DNA of 64,000 nt. Source: Candidatus Thiodiazotropha sp. CDECU1 (GTDB lineage Bacteria > Pseudomonadota > Gammaproteobacteria > Chromatiales > Chromatiaceae). This document shows, one piece after another, positions 62,281 through 64,000 of the stretch. Under the pieces are notes generated by a model. That model had not been told where the DNA came from, ran no database searches, and saw only the letters and a program-made list of their open reading frames with translations. The stretch lies in contig NZ_OY734020.1 of the NCBI RefSeq assembly GCF_963455295.1, positions 3,782,001 through 3,846,000 of the forward strand, read 5' to 3'. The stretch's first letter is position 1. The number at the start of each line of letters is the position of its first letter. Both the position numbers and the translations under genes were made by a program.

Positions 62281-63315
62281 TCATACCTGAAGCTTATCCA
62301 TCTCCTGCTCGATGGCCACCCCATCCAGGGTTTCGAAATCGGATCGACTGAAGGTGGTAATGCCACCGGCGAGCTCATACCAGGCAAACCCGCTCGTCCA
62401 AGGTGCATGCTGATAGCTGCCTTGGCGTTTGCGTGCCAGGCAGTAGAGCCGTCCTGGCTGATAGATCAGATTGTAACTGGTTTCACGCTCATGCAGTGCC
62501 TCTATATGGGCCCAGGCTGTAGCGGCCGAGGTAAATACCTCGCACCACAATGGATAGTCAATTTTCCCGCCATTGTGACGCCAGCACCCCTGCTCTATGG
62601 GTAGAGGAGATGAACGCACATAGAGCTGGAAATGGAGATGATTGACAGAGGCGTAGGCGCCATAACTGTTGTAGGCGATTCCCAGGCCCGGTAAGCCTGC
62701 CCCCAAACGCTCTGCCAGGGACCAGACATAGTCATGGTAGCGGGCAGTCAAGCGTTGCGGTAGTCGCGCACGCCGGTCAGGGACCAGCAGCCCGTGCAGA
62801 GGAGCGAAAGGGAATTTGTTATACAGCAGTTCAACCTCAATCCCCAGTAACGCACCCGCCCAGAAGACCTCTTTGCGAAGATAGGGCTTGTTGAAATTGA
62901 ATCCTTCAGGATCGAAGGGACGGCTGATACCCTGCACGGGCTGTCTGCTCATGCGTGAGGGCCGAAAGGCCCTGACATGGTTGAATTGCAGTTCCCACCC
63001 CCCCGATTGCCGAAACTCCGTGGCCTGTATACCCTCGAAACCGATTGCCATCAGCTTCAGAAAGACCAGCTGATCATCTTCGGCACCCGCCAGTTCACGA
63101 CCTTCGCTCAAGGCCTCGCGGCAGTAGGCAGCCAATTGGTCGAAGCGGTGCGCCAGGTCCTGCTTGAGTATCCGATAGATCTCGGTGTCAAAACAGGCAT
63201 TGGCGTGTACCAGGATATAGCTGCCCAGGCCGGGGTTGCTCAGTAACCGCTGCAACCCCGCAGTAAATGCCTGCCTCAGTGCCCCGCAGGAATCGAAGGG
63301 AGGTGCTGATTTCAA
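62281..63315 (-). CDS. HIT-superfamily nucleotidyltransferase/phosphorylase-like enzyme
   Basis: 344 aa. The motif H226-L-H228-F-Q230 within YGAYASVNHLHFQLYVR is the catalytic HxHxQ of the transferase branch of the HIT superfamily (Ap4A phosphorylase, GDP-hexose phosphorylase and relatives). NKFPFAPLHGLLVPD and FEGIQATEFRQSGGWELQFNH fit that fold. It likely forms a nucleotidyl-His intermediate. The substrate is unknown. It lies directly downstream of the copper chaperone gene (3 bp apart), so the two are probably co-transcribed. Confidence 0.75.
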   Translation of the reverse strand: MKSAPPFDSCGALRQAFTAGLQRLLSNPGLGSYILVHANACFDTEIYRILKQDLAHRFDQLAAYCREALSEGRELAGAEDDQLVFLKLMAIGFEGIQATEFRQSGGWELQFNHVRAFRPSRMSRQPVQGISRPFDPEGFNFNKPYLRKEVFWAGALLGIEVELLYNKFPFAPLHGLLVPDRRARLPQRLTARYHDYVWSLAERLGAGLPGLGIAYNSYGAYASVNHLHFQLYVRSSPLPIEQGCWRHNGGKIDYPLWCEVFTSAATAWAHIEALHERETSYNLIYQPGRLYCLARKRQGSYQHAPWTSGFAWYELAGGITTFSRSDFETLDGVAIEQEMDKLQV

Positions 63316-63318
63316 CTG

Positions 63319-63804
63319 TCAGTGCATATGACCCTGGTGGTCACCCTGTTTCATCTTCATCTGCAATTTGCGCACCGGGGCATCCACTTGCAGGCTCGAT
63401 CCATCCGCGAATGTCAGGGTCAAGGACAGCTTCTCATCAGGCACCAGTTTCTGCTTCAGACCGATAAGCATCACATGTAAACCGCCAGGCTGCAGCTTGA
63501 CAACCTCTCCGGCAGGCAGGTCGATCTTCTCCACCTTGCGCATGCGCATCATTCCCTCTTCCATGGTGTGAGTATGCAGCTCCACCACGTCAGCGGCAGG
63601 CGTGCTGGCTGACATCAAGGCACTGCCCTTATCTCCCTTGTTGTGCAACACCATGAAAGATGCCGAATTCGGCTGTCCAGGCGGTACAGCCCTGACATAG
63701 GGATCCTCCACCATGATGCCATCGGCGACAGAACCGGCGACAGCTGTCTGGCCAATAGCGATAAGAAACAGTCCGATGAGTGAAAAACGATTGAAATAGG
63801 TCAT
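63319..63804 (-). CDS. PCu(A)C periplasmic copper chaperone
   Basis: 161 aa from the ATG at 63804 (AGGAG nine bases before). Signal peptide about 1-24, then the PCu(A)C copper-binding pattern: ELHTHTMEEGMMRMRKVEKI and LQPGGLHVMLIGL, with a His/Met-rich tail (KMKQGDHQGHMH) that may bind more copper. It delivers Cu(I) to the CuA site of cytochrome oxidases. The region after it to the window end shows no gene. Confidence 0.93.
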   Translation of the reverse strand: MTYFNRFSLIGLFLIAIGQTAVAGSVADGIMVEDPYVRAVPPGQPNSASFMVLHNKGDKGSALMSASTPAADVVELHTHTMEEGMMRMRKVEKIDLPAGEVVKLQPGGLHVMLIGLKQKLVPDEKLSLTLTFADGSSLQVDAPVRKLQMKMKQGDHQGHMH

Positions 63805-64000
63805 ACTCAAAAACTCCTGATACTAAACACAACTTCTCTGTCCATCTCCATAATAATCAACCCGGAAATGGCTGGATCGACGGCTGACGAGAATGACATT
63901 AATGCCCCATTCAAAGCAAACCCGAGGGTGAGGATCGGGACGATTTATAGGTCATTTGCCACACATCGCGCCATTTACCCCAGCCAAACACCTGGTTCGC

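Overview
The window is 64 kb of ordinary chromosomal DNA from a Gammaproteobacterium. Several gene families point to a free-living or symbiotic sulfur-oxidising, microaerophilic lineage of the Chromatiales/Sedimenticola/Thiodiazotropha kind: a DsrC-type protein, cytochrome c4, bacteriohemerythrins, Aer-like PAS proteins, CZB chemoreceptors, a cytochrome-porin and many diguanylate cyclases. This placement is inferred from gene content and codon/GC style, not from a marker gene. No rRNA, tRNA, CRISPR array, prophage, integrase or complete insertion sequence was seen. Small dispersed palindromic repeats (REP-like and MITE-like) are common between genes.

Layout. 0-11 kb: a TonB-dependent uptake region. 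Two paralogous NarX/NarL-type two-component systems alternate with two outer-membrane receptors, followed by exbB-exbD-tonB. 11-15.8 kb: two GGDEF proteins, DNA polymerase IV and a bacteriohemerythrin. 16-19.6 kb: a PEGA/SHOCT lipoprotein, then a convergent unit with a Cyc2-like monoheme cytochrome-porin and a diheme cytochrome c. 20.4-26.2 kb: two small envelope genes and a MacB/DevABC-type ABC exporter (ATPase, FtsX-type permease, HlyD adaptor). 26.3-34.3 kb: sensory region with a membrane GGDEF protein, an overlapping acyltransferase/E1-like gene pair, a PAS-MCP-PAS operon, a SIMPL protein and a soluble CZB chemoreceptor. 34.3-39.5 kb: suf operon (sufB-C-D-T-A-E, without sufS) with an IscR-like site upstream. 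39.6-42.4 kb: serine dehydratase, an unknown partner gene and a second hemerythrin. 43.2-48.2 kb: fused TRAP permease, UspA, a DRE-TIM aldolase, a predicted 41-aa secreted peptide and acetoacetyl-CoA reductase. 48.3-52.6 kb: RND efflux pair. 53-57 kb: glucosylglycerate synthesis and phosphorolysis. 57.1-58.6 kb: a DsrC-like gene behind a perfect FNR-type box, a truncated CreA gene and a zinc-ribbon protein. 58.6-64 kb: GGDEF protein, EEP-family hydrolase, cytochrome c4, a HIT-like enzyme and a PCu(A)C copper chaperone.

How it fits together. The TonB block is a self-contained uptake system whose receptors are probably controlled by phosphorelay rather than by FecIR-type sigma factors. The middle of the window is dominated by oxygen/redox sensing (FAD-PAS, CZB, hemerythrin, c-di-GMP synthesis) next to electron-transfer proteins and the oxidative-stress type Fe-S assembly system. 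The gpgS/phosphatase/phosphorylase cluster implies a compatible-solute or carbon/nitrogen-reserve cycle. The most unusual points are the acyltransferase/E1-like pair, the split Aer-like chemoreceptor operon, the DsrC variant with widened cysteine spacing under a predicted FNR promoter, the dispersed element that supplies the stop codon of the phosphorylase gene, and the tiny secreted peptide gene.
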